64,000 bases of DNA from Candolleomyces eurysporus (GCA_027579435.1 JANBPK010000955.1:1-64000), one strand, 5' to 3'. Positions 30,568 to 43,150 are shown, counted from the first letter of the stretch. Notes: generated from the letters alone by a model not told the origin. Program-made: numbers and translations.

Positions 30568-33137
30568 TTCCAGGAATGGACTACTTATCAGCTATTTTTG
30601 TGCATGGGCATGTCTTCCATCCGTCTATCGTTAGTCCTCATCATCTATTAGCGCTCAAATGCGGCAATTTGGGGGTCACGCACCGTCACTCGGATAGGTT
30701 ACCATCCGCGATGTCGCTGCCTCGCATGTATTTATGTATTTATTCGAGCTGTGATGTTATTCATATCATATTTTTCTATTACACTCGATGGCTGCGAGTA
30801 CTAGTCAAGACAGCACAATCTATTTCAATTTAACGTGGGTTCCTCTTACACTGGGTCTCCTATGTCCTATCTTTGAGTTAGGCTTTTGGCACTCCAGAGC
30901 GCATTCCTGGATGTACGACAGCGTTTCGTACAATACAAATCACGAATGTAAGATATCCCTATAAGTCGCCTTTGTAACAGGAATTCTGTGTACAGGCTGC
31001 CGAGGGTACTTGAGGGGTCGCAAAGGCCAAGGCCGTTCCCAACGACCGGCACGGGGCCAGGCACTGGAACTTGCCATCATGCTTGACAGAGCTCCGCCAT
31101 GTTTGTCTTTGCGGCAGGGGGGTCGGTATCACTTGTTGCCAGTCTCTTTGAATTACCGCTTTGCTCCCTGCTACCACAGCAGTGCAGGCACTGCGAGTAG
31201 GGGTTCTCGGCTGTCTTCGGCTCTGACTGGTAGCCTTTTGTATTTGATGGATGAAGCTATGACGCGAGTCCAGGGGCAGACAGAACCATGCTAGATGCTT
31301 CGGCACTTGCGGCGCCCAGCATCGGCCACTCGCCATAAAGTCAGGAACTGGGACACCATACGTCACACCTATACAAGTGGCTTTCAGGGAAGCGACAAAA
31401 TCACCTGCGAGCGGCGAATCTTGGCCAGCTTTAAGTCTCCCCCAGTCTTTTTGTAATTGGCAGGAGTCATCTTCTTGTCAGCAGCGAACGTGCTCCCTGT
31501 TGTTCAGGCTTCCGAGTTCATACCTTATAATGACCTCTCCCGGGAAGAAGGTCAGTTTATGCTTCCGTTTCATATACTGCAGCGCCTTTCGATCATAATC
31601 TTTCCTTTTCTCCACCATACCAGAGTTGGGCTATAGACCATAATTATGCTTTGAAGGAAGATTCAGGTCCGAAGACAGATGCCAGAGTCTCATCGAATCT
31701 GCCTGCGTGTTCGCATTCCTCGGTTAATTTTGACGAAAGTGGCGGCTTGCAAGACACCTTGGAACTGGTTGGGTTCAGGAGGAGGGTCGGAGCAACCGAG
31801 CTGCGGCAATCTTCCCGCCATGAAGGTGCCTACACTGTACAGACTAGTGTGAAAGAGAATTGTTCACCGTGACGTTTATAGGTTAGTACCTTGCGAGGGC
31901 GAGCGTGGTGATTGCTGACAAGCTAGGGAGTGGAAATCCGGCGGAACATCCTCCTGTGCGACCAGTGGTTGGACTCAACGTCGGGGCATAAGCACTATCC
32001 CAACATCTCGCTAGCATTTGGGATATTATCAACGGATGCAACGTGCCTGCCGTCCTCTCCTGCGGGTGAACACCCGGAGCCCGAGAGCGAGGTCTGGAGC
32101 TTGACCCTGGCAAGCATCAGACCGCAGGGAATTATTGAGATATCAGGCGCGCCATTGCATGTGAATGCCACAGCCGCCGTCAAGGACATACTATGCGTTG
32201 CGTTTGATTCGGAAAGATCGATGGGTTTTAGGCAGGCGAATCAAGGGACAGACAGCGTCTGCCCACCAGGCTCATGACTGGGCGCCGTATTGAAAGAAAT
32301 AGAATCCACCAACTTACTCGCATGGAATTCCGGGACTCCAGATTCATGCCAATGCTGCCTGCCGTCGCTGAGATCCCAGCGGATGGATGACCGAGACTAC
32401 CCAGCGGAGTGCCCACGAATATGCTGGACAAAGGCCACCCACCGTACCTCGGTGAGCTGGGTGCCAACCGCAGACCTGTGCAAACTTCCGAGGCTTAGTA
32501 GTCCACTGCCGAAAGCGCGCTAAAAGCCAAATCGCGATTTTTCGACTCCAAGGACTTAGGTAGAAACGGCATAGCTGGGATACCGTAACGGAGATTATGG
32601 AGGCAACCGATAGGTGGCGTTTGGTTGCCTATTCACGCACTTTGGTCCCGTTTTCGATTCACAAAAGGAAGTTCTGCGGCCCGACTGCCCTAATTTGGGA
32701 AGGTGTAATGGTAAGCCAGGGTCCAGAATCGGTTAAGCCTAATATCCGCATCCTGAGATCTGAGATTGTGTACACGTGTTCCCAGTTTACGCTAGTTTAA
32801 CGCGCACACATGGGGAGGCGACGCATTTGACACTCCATTCATCTCCTCGAGGCGGTGTTACTTGAAACACCTGGGATGAGTAATTTTCGAGTAGGTCCCA
32901 AAGTCTCCCTCCCTCCCCTATTATAATATTATGTCCCCAGATTAGGAAGAGTATAGAGGTACCAGTACTGGAGAACTCATAAAATGCTCGTAAAAGGGAC
33001 CTCTGGGGCGGCCTTCAGATTTGAAGGGCGGCGTCTATACCACGGGACAATTTAGTTTATTTAGAAGCAAGATTCAACTTCCGCGTAAATATATCTGGGA
33101 GATCAACTCTAGTTCCGGAGATGCCCAGAATTCCCTG
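30568..33137. other. Inter-unit spacer; one doubtful small gene
   Basis: About 300 bp after partner 1, the minus strand at 30864-30960 resembles the same distance after partner 2 (37728-37790): both read CAGGAATNCGC then CTCNAGAGC-like sequence on that strand, so the duplicated unit extends this far. A possible two-exon plus-strand gene (31531-31551 joined to 31624-31872, 89 aa, starting MTSPGKK) has correct GT-AG sites but no homology clue. Other frames look like chance. Confidence 0.3.
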
Positions 33138-33143
33138 TATATA
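33138..33143 (+). promoter_or_regulatory. TATA-like box of the second NACHT gene
   Basis: TATATA lies about 36 bp before the proposed ATG at 33174, almost the same spacing as in the first NACHT gene. Confidence 0.4.
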
Positions 33144-33173
33144 GACCCAGGGACATGAGTCGGCCCTTGCGCA

Positions 33174-35071
33174 ATGGCTTTCACCTGGTCGTCGGCCGCT
33201 GCCAAAGGCAAGTCCCTCTTTCATCTAGCACCGTGGTTGAGCTCATGTTCTACGTAGCACTCGAAGCCCACATTACCTTGGGCGTCTTGCATGACCCAAC
33301 AGGAGAGTGTAGGCCATCGAGAAGCCATCGGGAAACCAGTTTAGCACTTCAAGACGACCTCATCAGCTGGATCGAGGACGCCGACAATGAATCCAACCTG
33401 CTCCCGGTCAAGTGGATCCTCGGTCCGGGGGGTTCCGGAAAAACCACAATCCTAACCTCGGTCGCGCGGACCTGCGAATCGAAAGGGCTGCTCGCTGCTA
33501 GCTTTTTCTTCTCCCCGTCCTCTCCATCTAATGCCACAAAACCCTCGTTCATTCCCACTCTGGCCTACCAATTCGCCCAGCATCCTAACCTCGTCGGGCT
33601 GGGGGAGTGTATCCTCTCCGCGGTAGATCAATGTCCAAATGTCTTTGACTTGACTCCTGAGAAGCAGCTCGATACCCTGATCCTGGTTCCCCTTCGTCAG
33701 CAGTCCATCACCAATCGATCTTCATGGCCGAAAGTTGTGATCATCGACGGTCTGGACGGATGTCAGGCCATGTCATACGACCAGAACGGGTCAGGGAATG
33801 CCGACCGAAGCGCAATACTCCAAATTATTCTCGCTGCCGTCACCAATTCAACGTTTCCCTTCAAAGTGATCATCGGTAGCCGCCCAGAATCTGATCTTCG
33901 GGCCATCTTTGAGGGCACAGCAAAAACGCTCACGACAACGATATCCCTCGATCAATCTTGGAATACAGAAGTAGACATGGCTTTGTTTCTCCAGGCCAAA
34001 TTTTCTTTGATGCGACGCCGCCATCACCTTGAAGCGTCATGGCCTTCCAGCGATCTTCAAAGGCTACTAATCCAGAATGCGGCCGGTCAATTTATTTATC
34101 TGACGACCATCATACGGCACCTCGAAATGTCCAAATCCCCACCCCAAACCACCCTCGCCGCTCTTCTCACCAATGTCGTTACGCCTTTAAACCACTCATT
34201 CAATAATCCCTTCGCTCAGCTCGATAGGCTATACGCTTATATCATGAACCTCAGCCCCAACCCACCCTTATCCGCGCTATGGCTATCATTAATCAACGAA
34301 ATCAACTACGGGCGCTACTGCTCTGGACCGGAGAGGTCGTTTCCTGCCCGGTTCCTCCGACAATTTTTAGAATCATTTCCAGGCGAGGCGGAGCTCTTGC
34401 TTTGCCACCTCCATTCCCTGGTTCGGATCCCGTCCGAAGACGACGCCGCCTGTCCTTTCTCTTTTTACCACAAGTCCTTTTTCGAGTTCCTGGGTTACAA
34501 AGAGCGCTCTTGGGACCTCCATGTTAATTTCTTGACGCGACACAAACTTTACATCGAAAGATACCTTGAAATATGCAAATGTGAGTTCTTGATTTCTTGA
34601 TAGTCTTGCTCCAACCTCACTCTGATTCCAGTCAAAGGTCTCAACAATATTGCGCCCACAGCCCAGCCCGATTTTTTGACTTGTTTCGCCGATTTAGACC
34701 CTTTCTTTGAAAGGAGCTTGCTGTATACGGGCGACAGACATCTGGATTGCGACCCCGATTGGTTGATTCAAGTTTTCATCGAGAAAGGCAAGCCAGCCAA
34801 AATTCGAAAGGCGTTCGTGTGGGCCCATAAAACGGTGCGTCGTTCTGTCTCCATTCATGTGTCCTTACAGGCTTCATGTGCTCTTTAGTGCTCGTGGTAT
34901 CGCTGCTCTCCAGCCTGCTTGCTTTGGCGAAGCGTCATAATCCGTCGCTGTGCCTCTGCTCACTGGGTCATTCCCTCCAAATTTTGGTTGTTCCGGGATC
35001 GGCTCCATCATCACACTGAACTCCCGGATGAGTACTTCTCACCGATGAAGGATAATCGCTTTCAGAATTGA
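33174..35071 (+). CDS. NACHT-type STAND NTPase, copy 2
   Basis: Four exons: 33174-33207, 33258-34580, 34632-34834 and 34889-35071, giving 580 aa. Exon sizes and phases match copy 1, including a 50-nt GC-AG first intron. An alternative is an unspliced start at ATG 33155, which is open but has no counterpart in copy 1. The protein carries Walker A GPGGSGKT, LLAASFFFS, Walker B VVIIDGLDGC (the usual acid after Leu-Asp is Gly here) and IIGSRPESDL. A C-terminal region with FSFYHKSFFEFLG follows, and the last exon has the Cys motif CSWYRCSPACLLWR. The proteins are highly similar over their length, so this is a recent tandem duplicate. Its partner gene follows at 36419. Confidence 0.85.
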
Positions 35072-36368
35072 TATTGATCGCACCACATGTCGATTATTAT
35101 CTCTGTGGATGGTCTTTCTATGAAATCTACATTGAATACATCAAGTTGCCGTTGAAACACGTTGAAACTGTGAGGTTGTTCGGGTTCCGCACTCATTGTC
35201 TACAGCTCTTCGGCTTCTGGAGGCTACGGTGAACAATTCCCATTAATAACTGGTGAGCGCCGTCCCAAGAGGACCTGCAGCATCGACGCTGCTCGGTTCC
35301 GGACCTTTGCCTGGCGTCAACACCGACCCAGCCGAGACTTCAAGGTCAAACACGCAGGGGTAGAATTTGCCCTGATCTGATCGCAAAGGTAGGAGGAGAG
35401 CGTGTGCTCGCACTGATATCAATGGGCCGAGAGTGATGATGGTGAGCTCAATACGTGGCCGATTCTGCCAGAGCACTCCAGGTTCGCGGGAATTATGGAA
35501 CATTGACAGGGACTACGAATCTTATTCAACACTGCGATACAGTCACTAAGCAACCAAGCGACCAAAAGAAGAGTAAAAAGAAGAGCAAGTGATTCAAGAG
35601 TCACTCCCTCCAGAGTGGCCGGGCTGTCGTTGTATCGCCACCACTGCGAGGCATGACGAAGGTTCGGGCGACTGCGACCTGCATGGGCAGGAGTTTACTG
35701 GAAGAGGTGATAGCACCAACGGAATTGAAATGTCGTGAATCCATGCTTACACGTGCTGCACCTCGTTGGCCGCATGGCAATAGAGAGAGCCCTCGTGTCG
35801 TGCATTGTTGGTCTTACCTTCAAACAGGAAGAAACCCCATGAGGTGAAGGGAATCAAGGATAAGGGAAGACTGCGGCGTCCTGACCTCTCACCATGAAGA
35901 GCCTCTCATGGTACATAGCATTTCAGATGACCCCAGCATGCAACATATATCCCTTGGCACCGGTGTCTTATCTCTGACCAGTTCGCCTCATTGCGCGGAG
36001 AGAACCGAGGCCATTCAGTTCGGATTTAAATGTCTTTCCATCTATGTTTCACCAGCCTTAACAATTCCCTTACTTCCTTTCACTGATTTCCTTGCATATC
36101 TTGTGGCCAAAGCTGAGTTCAGCCTGAATTCACAACACGGATAACAAAATAGTGTAGGGTTTCCTTACACCCAGCAGGAAGAAGGAATGTTTTTGCACCT
36201 GTTAATCATTACAAGCCAACCTTTCTCCAGCTCGGTCAAGATCCGTCCTCGTTCATGATCGATCACCCTTACCGCCGTATTTGTACAAATGATGGTTCAA
36301 TGTCAAACTTAAAATACAGCCCTTTGCGTCCCTTAATGCAGGAGGCGTGGCTCGCCTCGAGTCAAATT
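35072..36368. other. No gene resolved between NACHT copy 2 and its partner
   Basis: Open frames at 35243-35604, 35653-35847 and 35908-36144 lack start context, splice sites and conservation. The matching interval of the first unit (27797-29537) does not show the same frames. Confidence 0.4.
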
Positions 36369-36376
36369 TATATAAA
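36369..36376 (+). promoter_or_regulatory. TATA box of partner gene 2
   Basis: TATATAAA lies 50 bp before the ATG at 36419, matching the box-to-start distance of partner gene 1. Confidence 0.5.
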
Positions 36377-36418
36377 GAGTGTTGTCAATTATAATCATAT
36401 TCTCCAATTCACCTGCCC

Positions 36419-37427
36419 ATGATGTCCGACATCATGAGCTCGATCTTTTCGCCCCGTCGTAGTCACACCAATCAGGGACACTATCTTATCCTTCACAACC
36501 CAGCGACTGAGGTCAAAGGTGATCTCCGCTGGGAAACGGCTAGCCGCTATGCACCTCTCAGCTCACCCTGCATTAAACTCGTGGACATGAACCTGCGGCT
36601 TGCTACGGAAAAAGTTTTTGAAGATCTCGAAGAGAAGAAGAAAGAACTTGGGTTACGGGAGCTGACGTGGGAAGTGATTACCAGCACTTTCCACAACTGC
36701 CCAGCTTTGCGTACCGACAGAGCCTATGACGTTGAGAGGTATCGCCAGCTGCCTACCAAGAGACCATCCTTATGGACAACTATCTTTGTAAAGGGAAGTG
36801 CCGAGGCCAACGCGTCCATTGTCNAAAAAAGTGAGTTTATCGTTGTCCTTTCCCCCCCCCTCAGGCTCATTGATGAATATTGCTCAGGCCCGTGGATGGA
36901 TGAAGGAATTCATTTCCAATGGAGATGTTCTTGCGAAGCTCGCTTTTGACCTTGAAGAAGTTAGTCGGGGCCTCGTCGAATGCCCTGATGACCTGGCCGA
37001 GAACGATATTACCAAGCCCTGGAAAGGTGGGGAATTCAAGTGCAGGGAGAAGACGNTTTTTGGACGTCAGTATCTTGCGCTATCCTGATCTTGAGCACCC
37101 ATACGTCCAGGTGGGTGATTTCTCATGATAGACAGCACGGTGATCTAAGACATATCTCCCCAAAGGTGACTCGACTTCGTTTCTTCACCTGGACTCACTT
37201 CAAGGGCACGAATATCACCCCGGTAGATTGGGGAATTGATGGTGGTGCGTGCGAGCTCGTTTTTTGAGCGTTCATGAAGGCTCGGTCGCTCATGATCATG
37301 TTGCCCGATAGTATACAACTCTTCGAGGTACCAGCCACGGGAATCGATACTCAAAGGCATCGTGAGCGAACCGCAAAGGAGAGGCCGCGAAGAAATAGAG
37401 GGGTATATTCAACATCGACGAGGTTGA
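36419..37427 (+). CDS. NACHT-linked partner protein 2, unknown function, 275 aa
   Basis: Four exons: 36419-36830, 36888-37110, 37166-37244 and 37312-37427. Exon 3 is 79 nt in both paralogues. Exons 1 and 2 each contain an N (36824 and 37056) directly before a homopolymer. Dropping each N makes both exons whole numbers of codons and restores alignment with partner 1, so the gene is probably intact. Conserved blocks are LRWETASRY, LATEKVFEDLEE, LTWEVITSTFHNC, TFLDVSILRYPDLEHPYVQ and VTRLRFFTWTHFKGT. It starts MMSDIMSS; ATG-ATG makes the exact start uncertain by one codon. It lies 1.35 kb after NACHT copy 2 on the same strand. No known domain was recognised. Confidence 0.75.
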
Positions 37428-38006
37428 GCCCAAAGATTTTTTTTTCATTGTGCCGGCTGCCTTCTTCGTTCATTGTTCAGCTGGCGAAAGCACAGTATGC
37501 GGCGACCGGGTAGTCGCTCAGGTGCTTCGTGCGACGTCGCTGCGAGCGACTCACCGTGCGGCGTCGCTTCGAGCCTCTCATCACCTTGCCTGAATGTAAT
37601 CCGAAGAGCGTGGTTTTGTCCGGACGATCGCCTGATTTCTGATAATACATATATATATAATCGGCACAATACTCGAAGAAACCTCTTTTAAAACGGAAAC
37701 TTATACCATGTTGTATTAGATCCTGTTCTATCCTTTGATTAGACTTGCTAAGCTCTGGAGCGCGTATTCCTGGATATCTGACGGCATGCCGTATATCAGT
37801 CGCTCACGAACCAAGAACGTCCTCGTGGTATACGCTTGAACAGTGTGAGAATGCGTGAAAGCTAATCTGGCGAATTCACTCTCACTAGCGGTCAAACTGG
37901 TGTTGGAGGAAGACAACCCCATCAACGATTTGCTGCATGTCCATTGCTCGACAATCGCCCGACAGAGCTAGATGTCGCATTGGTTATGTTGGAGACGGAA
38001 CCTGGA
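37428..38006. other. Spacer between partner 2 and the minus-strand coiled-coil gene
   Basis: A minus-strand frame at 37728-37925 ends in DIQEYALQSLASLIKG. Its last 60 bp resemble 30864-30940 at the equivalent place after partner 1. It may be the relic of a duplicated 3' exon. Nothing else is supported. Confidence 0.35.
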
Positions 38007-39242
38007 TTAACTTGCCGAAAGTAAACTCACTTTGAAACACTGGGAAGTCGTATCAGGGAACCTTAGGAAAGTGATGTCGACCAGACACCTCGTGCTTTTG
38101 GAAAGACGGCCGGACCGGTGCTTTTCTCTCCGAATCCTCTCCAAACCACATCCAGGATTCGAGAGAATTTGAGAAGTTGCTTCACGAACGCTTTCTCTGT
38201 AAAGAAGGGCCTTGATCCACTACGGAACCGGTATGTCGAACGGTTTCAAGCTGAAGATGATACTGCTCACCTCTCGAAGAAATCGACTATCAGGAACCGC
38301 GCCTCTCACGACCTGTATCTCTTCTGAGGATACATCAATGTCACCATACGACCGCAAATGAGCAGCCTGGGTGAACAGTAGGTTGAGGTTGTCCCATGTC
38401 AGCTTGCGACCAGCTCTCTCCGTTTCAAGCATGCGCAGTGTAGCACAAATGGCGATCTTGACGCTATCTTGTAATTCGTCGAGCGATCGTTTCTTCAACT
38501 GAGCGTAAAAAGGAGCGAGTCTAACCAACAGACGTCCTTCGGTGGCCCTACTAGTAGAGCCGGAGCAAGAAATCTTGTGGGTGTGTCAAAACCGAAAACG
38601 GGAGCCAGGCTTGCTACAACGTACTTCAGGAAAAATGAATTGCTGTACAATGAACTCAATCCCCTGTGCCTCCGGAAAGCCAAACACGTCCATCAAGCCA
38701 GCAGTTGCTGCAACAAAGATGGTCAGAGGGGGTTCGTGAACCAAGTAGGTAGTTGAATGCAAGGCACTTGCCTTCAGTGGGATATTTGATCGGATTTCCG
38801 CTAGCTTGCAGTCGCCGCCAGTCTTCGTCTCGTTTCCAAAACTCGTCTTCTTGTCGGCTTAGAACGCGCCCTCTCTCGTTCAAGCTTTGTATCGTGTCTT
38901 TAAGACCACCTTCTCGACGTTGATAATCTTCCTCTCGATGCACAAGGTCGGCCTCCCTCGCGTCAAGTTCGATTGATCGTCCTAATAACTGTTCGAGCGT
39001 TCTCGCAATGTACTGTTCCTTGACCGCCACATCTTGCAGACGCTTTTCGATGTCATTCTTGCCCTTCTCGACGATGTCCATGACCAGCTATAACCGATAG
39101 TTGCCTGAGATGAGCGCTAGATCGACTGTGGTATTCGACGACATACCTTCATCCGGTTCTCTCGTTGTTCCAGGCTATTCTCCCACTTCTGAAGAGTATC
39201 CTCTCGCTTTAAAAGATCTGTCTCCCGCTGACTATGGCTCGG
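38007..39242 (-). CDS. Coiled-coil protein with a divergent partner-like C-terminal domain (5' end unresolved)
   Basis: Minus-strand exons, read right to left: 39147-39242, 38772-39087, 38625-38707, 38271-38498 and 38007-38219, all in phase and giving 311 residues. The intron at 38708-38771 is GC-AG (AAG|GCAAGT). The N-terminal two exons form a charged, heptad-like coiled coil (QREENRMK-type, LDAREADLVHREEDY). The C-terminal part resembles the partner family: RKLTWDNLNLLFTQAAHLRS against LTWEVITSTFHNCPALR, an intron in the same place before a Trp-(Ile/Leu/Met)-Lys stretch, and LVDITFLRFPD against TFLDVSILRYPD. More 5' exons probably exist between 39243 and 39600. It could be a scaffold version of the partner; that is inference. 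Confidence 0.6.
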
Positions 39243-39812
39243 CTGATAGCAATTTAAATGGTCAAGCAAATGCGGTTGAATCAGTGAGTGTTGGAAACTC
39301 CAGATGACTCCTTACACTGAACTGATTCACGTAAATTGGTCCCGACTCGGTGCGAAAACAATTCTCCCCTGCAATTGTGAGCCTCATTGAATCTGCTTGC
39401 ACGTTTGCGTGATCGAGGACATCTATCTTTGCGCTTCATCGAGTATTGTCAGAGGAAGGTGCATCNAAAAAAGAGGAAAACGAAGCCTACTGGGTTACTA
39501 CTTGGTCCAAAGCTGAATTCATCGCGTGTCCAGGGTTCGCGGAACTCATGGCAAACGTCTGTTGGTGAAGGTCAATGAAAAGACTGCGGTGATGGACAGG
39601 ATCATGAATCGCGAGTGAAGGCACGATGAATGGACACGAGGCATTCCAGCCAGGAAGCTGTTGTCAGTGTTGACGCACAGCTATGTACCATGAGTCCGTG
39701 ACCCGGACAACACTATTGCCATCGCCGAACTGAAGGAGACGCTTATGGTAATTGCAGTGTTACTCGCGCTTCCTTTGGCTCTATAATTCTATTCATTGAG
39801 GTCACGTCATGT
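39243..39812. other. Probable 5' exons of the minus-strand gene, unresolved
   Basis: On the minus strand there are short protein-like pieces (for example ENCFRTESGPIYVNQFS near 39315-39365) and an ATG near 39551 followed by SSANPGHAMNSALDQ. A consistent splice model could not be fixed. The N at 39466 precedes an A run. Confidence 0.3.
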
Positions 39813-39814
39813 TA

Positions 39815-40086
39815 CAGCTAACACGAAAACGATAGACCAGATTTCACTTTGCTCGCATTTTGATATTTGTTTACTTTTGGAGCGTCACAAACAAACATGG
39901 TCCGCGCACCATGCCAAATCTGGCGTGCCTCCAGGTCACTAGCGCGATGCCAACCACCACACAGGTCGCCCCTCCGCGTCAATATCCCGAATTGATTGTT
40001 TGGTTGGTTGCGTCACTGCTCCACAACTAAACAAATATCAAAAGGCGAACAAAGTGATATCTGGTCTATCGTTTTCGTGTTAGCTG
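39815..40086. mobile_element. MITE with long terminal inverted repeats and TA target (Tc1/mariner type)
   Basis: The left end CAGCTAACACGAAAACGATA and its continuation recur inverted at the right end with few differences over about 70 bp (39815-39884 and 40018-40086). The element is flanked by TA on both sides (39813-39814 and 40087-40088), as expected for Tc1/mariner-type insertion. It is 272 bp long with no coding capacity. Confidence 0.8.
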
Positions 40087-40088
40087 TA

Positions 40089-41165
40089 AATGAAGACGCT
40101 GAAACTCACCATCAGCCGCAACATCTAAAGCTCGAGTATTACAATGTCCAGACCATCTGCCAAGGCTCAGGTGCGGTACCGTGCTGGGGATCATGGTAGG
40201 TTAGGTGCAGCAAGTTGAAGACGACAGGCGTCGGAACATAGACACGGCGGGTACGCAATGCTGTTTAGGTGTTGGTCCAGCGAATTTCGGTCGGCTTTAC
40301 TCGGGAGGCTGCCGATTTCTGGGTAATAGAGCGAAGCCAAATTTGTGCATCCCATAGAGCTCGAAGTCTGTTGGAGCAACGACCTTCTGGATCAGCCCCT
40401 TCAACCTGACCCTGTCGTTGCTATTCAATATTCATGACCAACGTGGTCGGTTGATTCTGCCGGTTCCTGCAGAGCGGCAGCCCAGGGTCCAGAGAGGTAT
40501 GCTAGATTTCTTGCAAGAAGAGACGAAGGGGGATATACAGGAGGCATACTTCACCGTGTCAAGGGGAGAGCAACAGATTTTTATTTATGAGTATTATCAC
40601 TTCAATGTTGTGCACGTGCAAACTCTAATCCAAGTTGAAACTGGCCCATTTCGGCGGCTCTCGTACCGTCCAACGTAAGTAATTGTCTACTGCCTGGCCT
40701 TTTTCGCTCGCCGAAGAGCATGGCTTAGTTTGCCCGCAGACAAACTGGCGAATCTACGTGTTTCTTTCGTTCAAGAAGACGTACATATATGACCGCAACC
40801 ATATAAAAACCTCCAAGTGAGGAACTGGAATGGAAATCGAAAGTCCTAGAGCGGAACAGAACGATCGTCCACGACCTGCGATGACACTGATTTCAAGGGC
40901 GCCTTCGAGCTAGGCCAGAAGCGGATGAACGTTGCTCGGTTGACCAGCGCTGGGCAAAACCCGCCGCCTTGAGCTGGTGGTATAAGTGCACCCAAGGTCG
41001 CTCTGACTTTCTTTGAAGGTGAAAAGCTTCACCGCTTCCTCGTCGTGGCAAGACTCGTCCCATCGGGCTGTGGCTACTACGACATTCTTCAGCCCATCAC
41101 CACAGAGCCTTTTGAACGTCCTCATAAACTTCCTCGAACTTTGCGGTAAGGAACTTGAGGTAGTT
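40089..41165 (+). other. Unassigned; one protein-like frame at 40418-40678
   Basis: The frame at 40418-40678 contains FLQEETKGDIQEAYFTVSRG and VQTLIQVETGPFRRLSYRP and ends at a good donor (GTAAGT, 40676). It could be an upstream exon of the coiled-coil gene that follows, but no acceptor joining them in frame was convincing. Confidence 0.3.
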
Positions 41166-41384
41166 ATGGAATGGAGAAAGATGATGCCCTTTCATGAAGC
41201 CGAAACCGTGGAACAATCACTTTTGGAATCTCCGGGATTTCTGAAAGATCTTAGCGATGCGGGCGTTCAATTCCTTCGCACTGGCCATTTTGGTGGCAAT
41301 GTTCCCCAACCTTCGGGACGTCAATTCCAGCCCCCAATTACCGTCGTCGAACAGTTGCTTGGTCTTCAGCCCGATGGAGCGGAT

Positions 41385-41640
41385 AATCAGGAGTGTCACG
41401 CGGTCGAAGGAGAGACAATACAAGAACTTGGTGTCAGCCTTGAGGCTGATAACATAGATAGTCAGGAGCAAGGGGTCGAAGGCATGGAAGTACAAGGACA
41501 TGGCGTTGGTTTCGAACCTGACAAGGTGGATGTTCAGGAGCAAGCCGTCGAAGGGGGAGCGATCCAAGAACATGACACCAGCTTCAAACCTCACGTGGTG
41601 GATACTCATGAACAGGCGGTTGAAGGAAAGGCAATAGAAG
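41385..41640 (+). repeat. 72-bp coding tandem repeats
   Basis: About three and a half imperfect units encode a 24-residue pattern, for example DVQEQAVEGGAIQEHDTSF. They lie in the acidic region of the coiled-coil gene. Confidence 0.7.
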
Positions 41641-42615
41641 ACCCTTGTGACACCGGCCTCCTAGTCCCAGTGAACGAACCCGGTCCTCCCAAGCAAGATC
41701 CCAACGGATACATGGAACATATTTGGAAAACCCTCGAAGACTTGAAGTCTGCGACGGATAGAGCGAAATCGGAGCGGATGGAGACAAACGAGGACCTTGC
41801 GGCGTGTCGACAAATGGGAGGGATTTCTGGGCGAATTTTTTACCCAGTGGAAGGCTTCGGAAGACCGACAGAAGGTACGTCACATTCCAGCCCTCGGGTG
41901 ATGAATGTTGAACGCCGACATCGGATGATCATCTCCTCAGTCCTCGATCGCAGATCAGCTCGCATCTTTCGGAGCAAAGCAGGAACAAGAGTTGAAGAGC
42001 ACACACTCAGAAATGCTCGAAGCTCAGGGAAAGCTTAATAGCCAAGTTAGTTCCGAGTTAAAACAGGCCCTCGAAGCTCGCCAGAAGGTGTGTGACGACT
42101 TATCGGCCGGGTGGCATAGTCTCCAGGAACGTGAGCGCAAGCTCAATGATGACTTGAACGAAGCTCAAATAAAAACCGTGGGCCTTTATGCCGACAAGGC
42201 CACGCTTTTACAGGAGCTGAACGCAGTCAAATCCGCACTTGCCGAGCAGACAGCTCAGGTGGAAATCATCAAGATGGAGAGCGGCAGCATCTACGTTTCG
42301 GGACTTTGCTCTCAAATCGAAGAGATGAAGAACGACCGGGATCTCGCGAAGGTATCTAAGCTTGAAACAGAGCTCGAGCTTGAGAAGACGAGGGAGGCGC
42401 TCAAGGTGATGAAGCAGGAGTTGGAAACGCAGGCCCTCGAATTGGGTCGCCTCAGGAAGCAGGTTCAATCTCAAACGATTGAGAGTGAGCTCCGTACTGA
42501 GCGAATTACCTCTCAACTCGGAACCCTCGAGAGAGTGAGGAAAGAGCTCGAGGAGTCGAAGGAGGGCTAGAGCATGAGGCTCGGAGATCGGCTCGCCTAA
42601 AGAAGCAAGTTCGAG

Positions 42616-43150
42616 TGAAGACCACTGAGAGCAAGCTCCAAACGCAGCGGATCACCTCTTTGGAGATGGAGCTGGCGGCGAAGCAGAAGAGCTCGGAGAA
42701 GAAGGTGCAGGCATTGGCTCATCTGGAGAGGCGATTGCAAGATGAGACACAGCGAGTCGCCTCTCTAGAGACTCAGTTGGAGGATGAAAAAAAGAGGTCG
42801 CAGGGGCTGGTGCAGGAAGCAACTCGCCTGAAAGACCAACTTCGAGCCAAGATCACCGAGAGCAAGTTCCATACGCAGCAGATTGCCTCATTGCAGACGG
42901 AATTGGCAGGGGAGCAGGAGAGCTCTGAGAAGAAAGTGCAGGAGACTTGGCTCGTTTGACAAGGGAACTGCATGATGGGACCCGACGGGTTGCTTCTCCG
43001 GAGACTGAATTAGAAGATGGGAAGAAGAAGTCGCAGGAGCTGGCTCGCGAAGCAACTCGCCTGAAGGGCCAAGTTCGGGCCAAGACCACAGAGAGCGAGC
43101 GGAATATGCAGCGGATCGCCTCTTTGGAGATGCAATTGTCGGTGAAGGCG
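42616..43150 (+). repeat. About 231-bp coding tandem repeats (coiled coil)
   Basis: Two full units and part of a third encode a 77-residue coiled-coil pattern (TTESKLQTQRITSLEME..., ITESKFHTQQIASLQTE..., TTESERNMQRIASLEMQ...). The second unit contains the frame slip near 42945. Confidence 0.75.

Noticed and set aside
38002..38030. A 29-nt intron at the end of the minus-strand coiled-coil gene
   Set aside because: Too short compared with all other introns here; reading on to the stop at 38007 is simpler.
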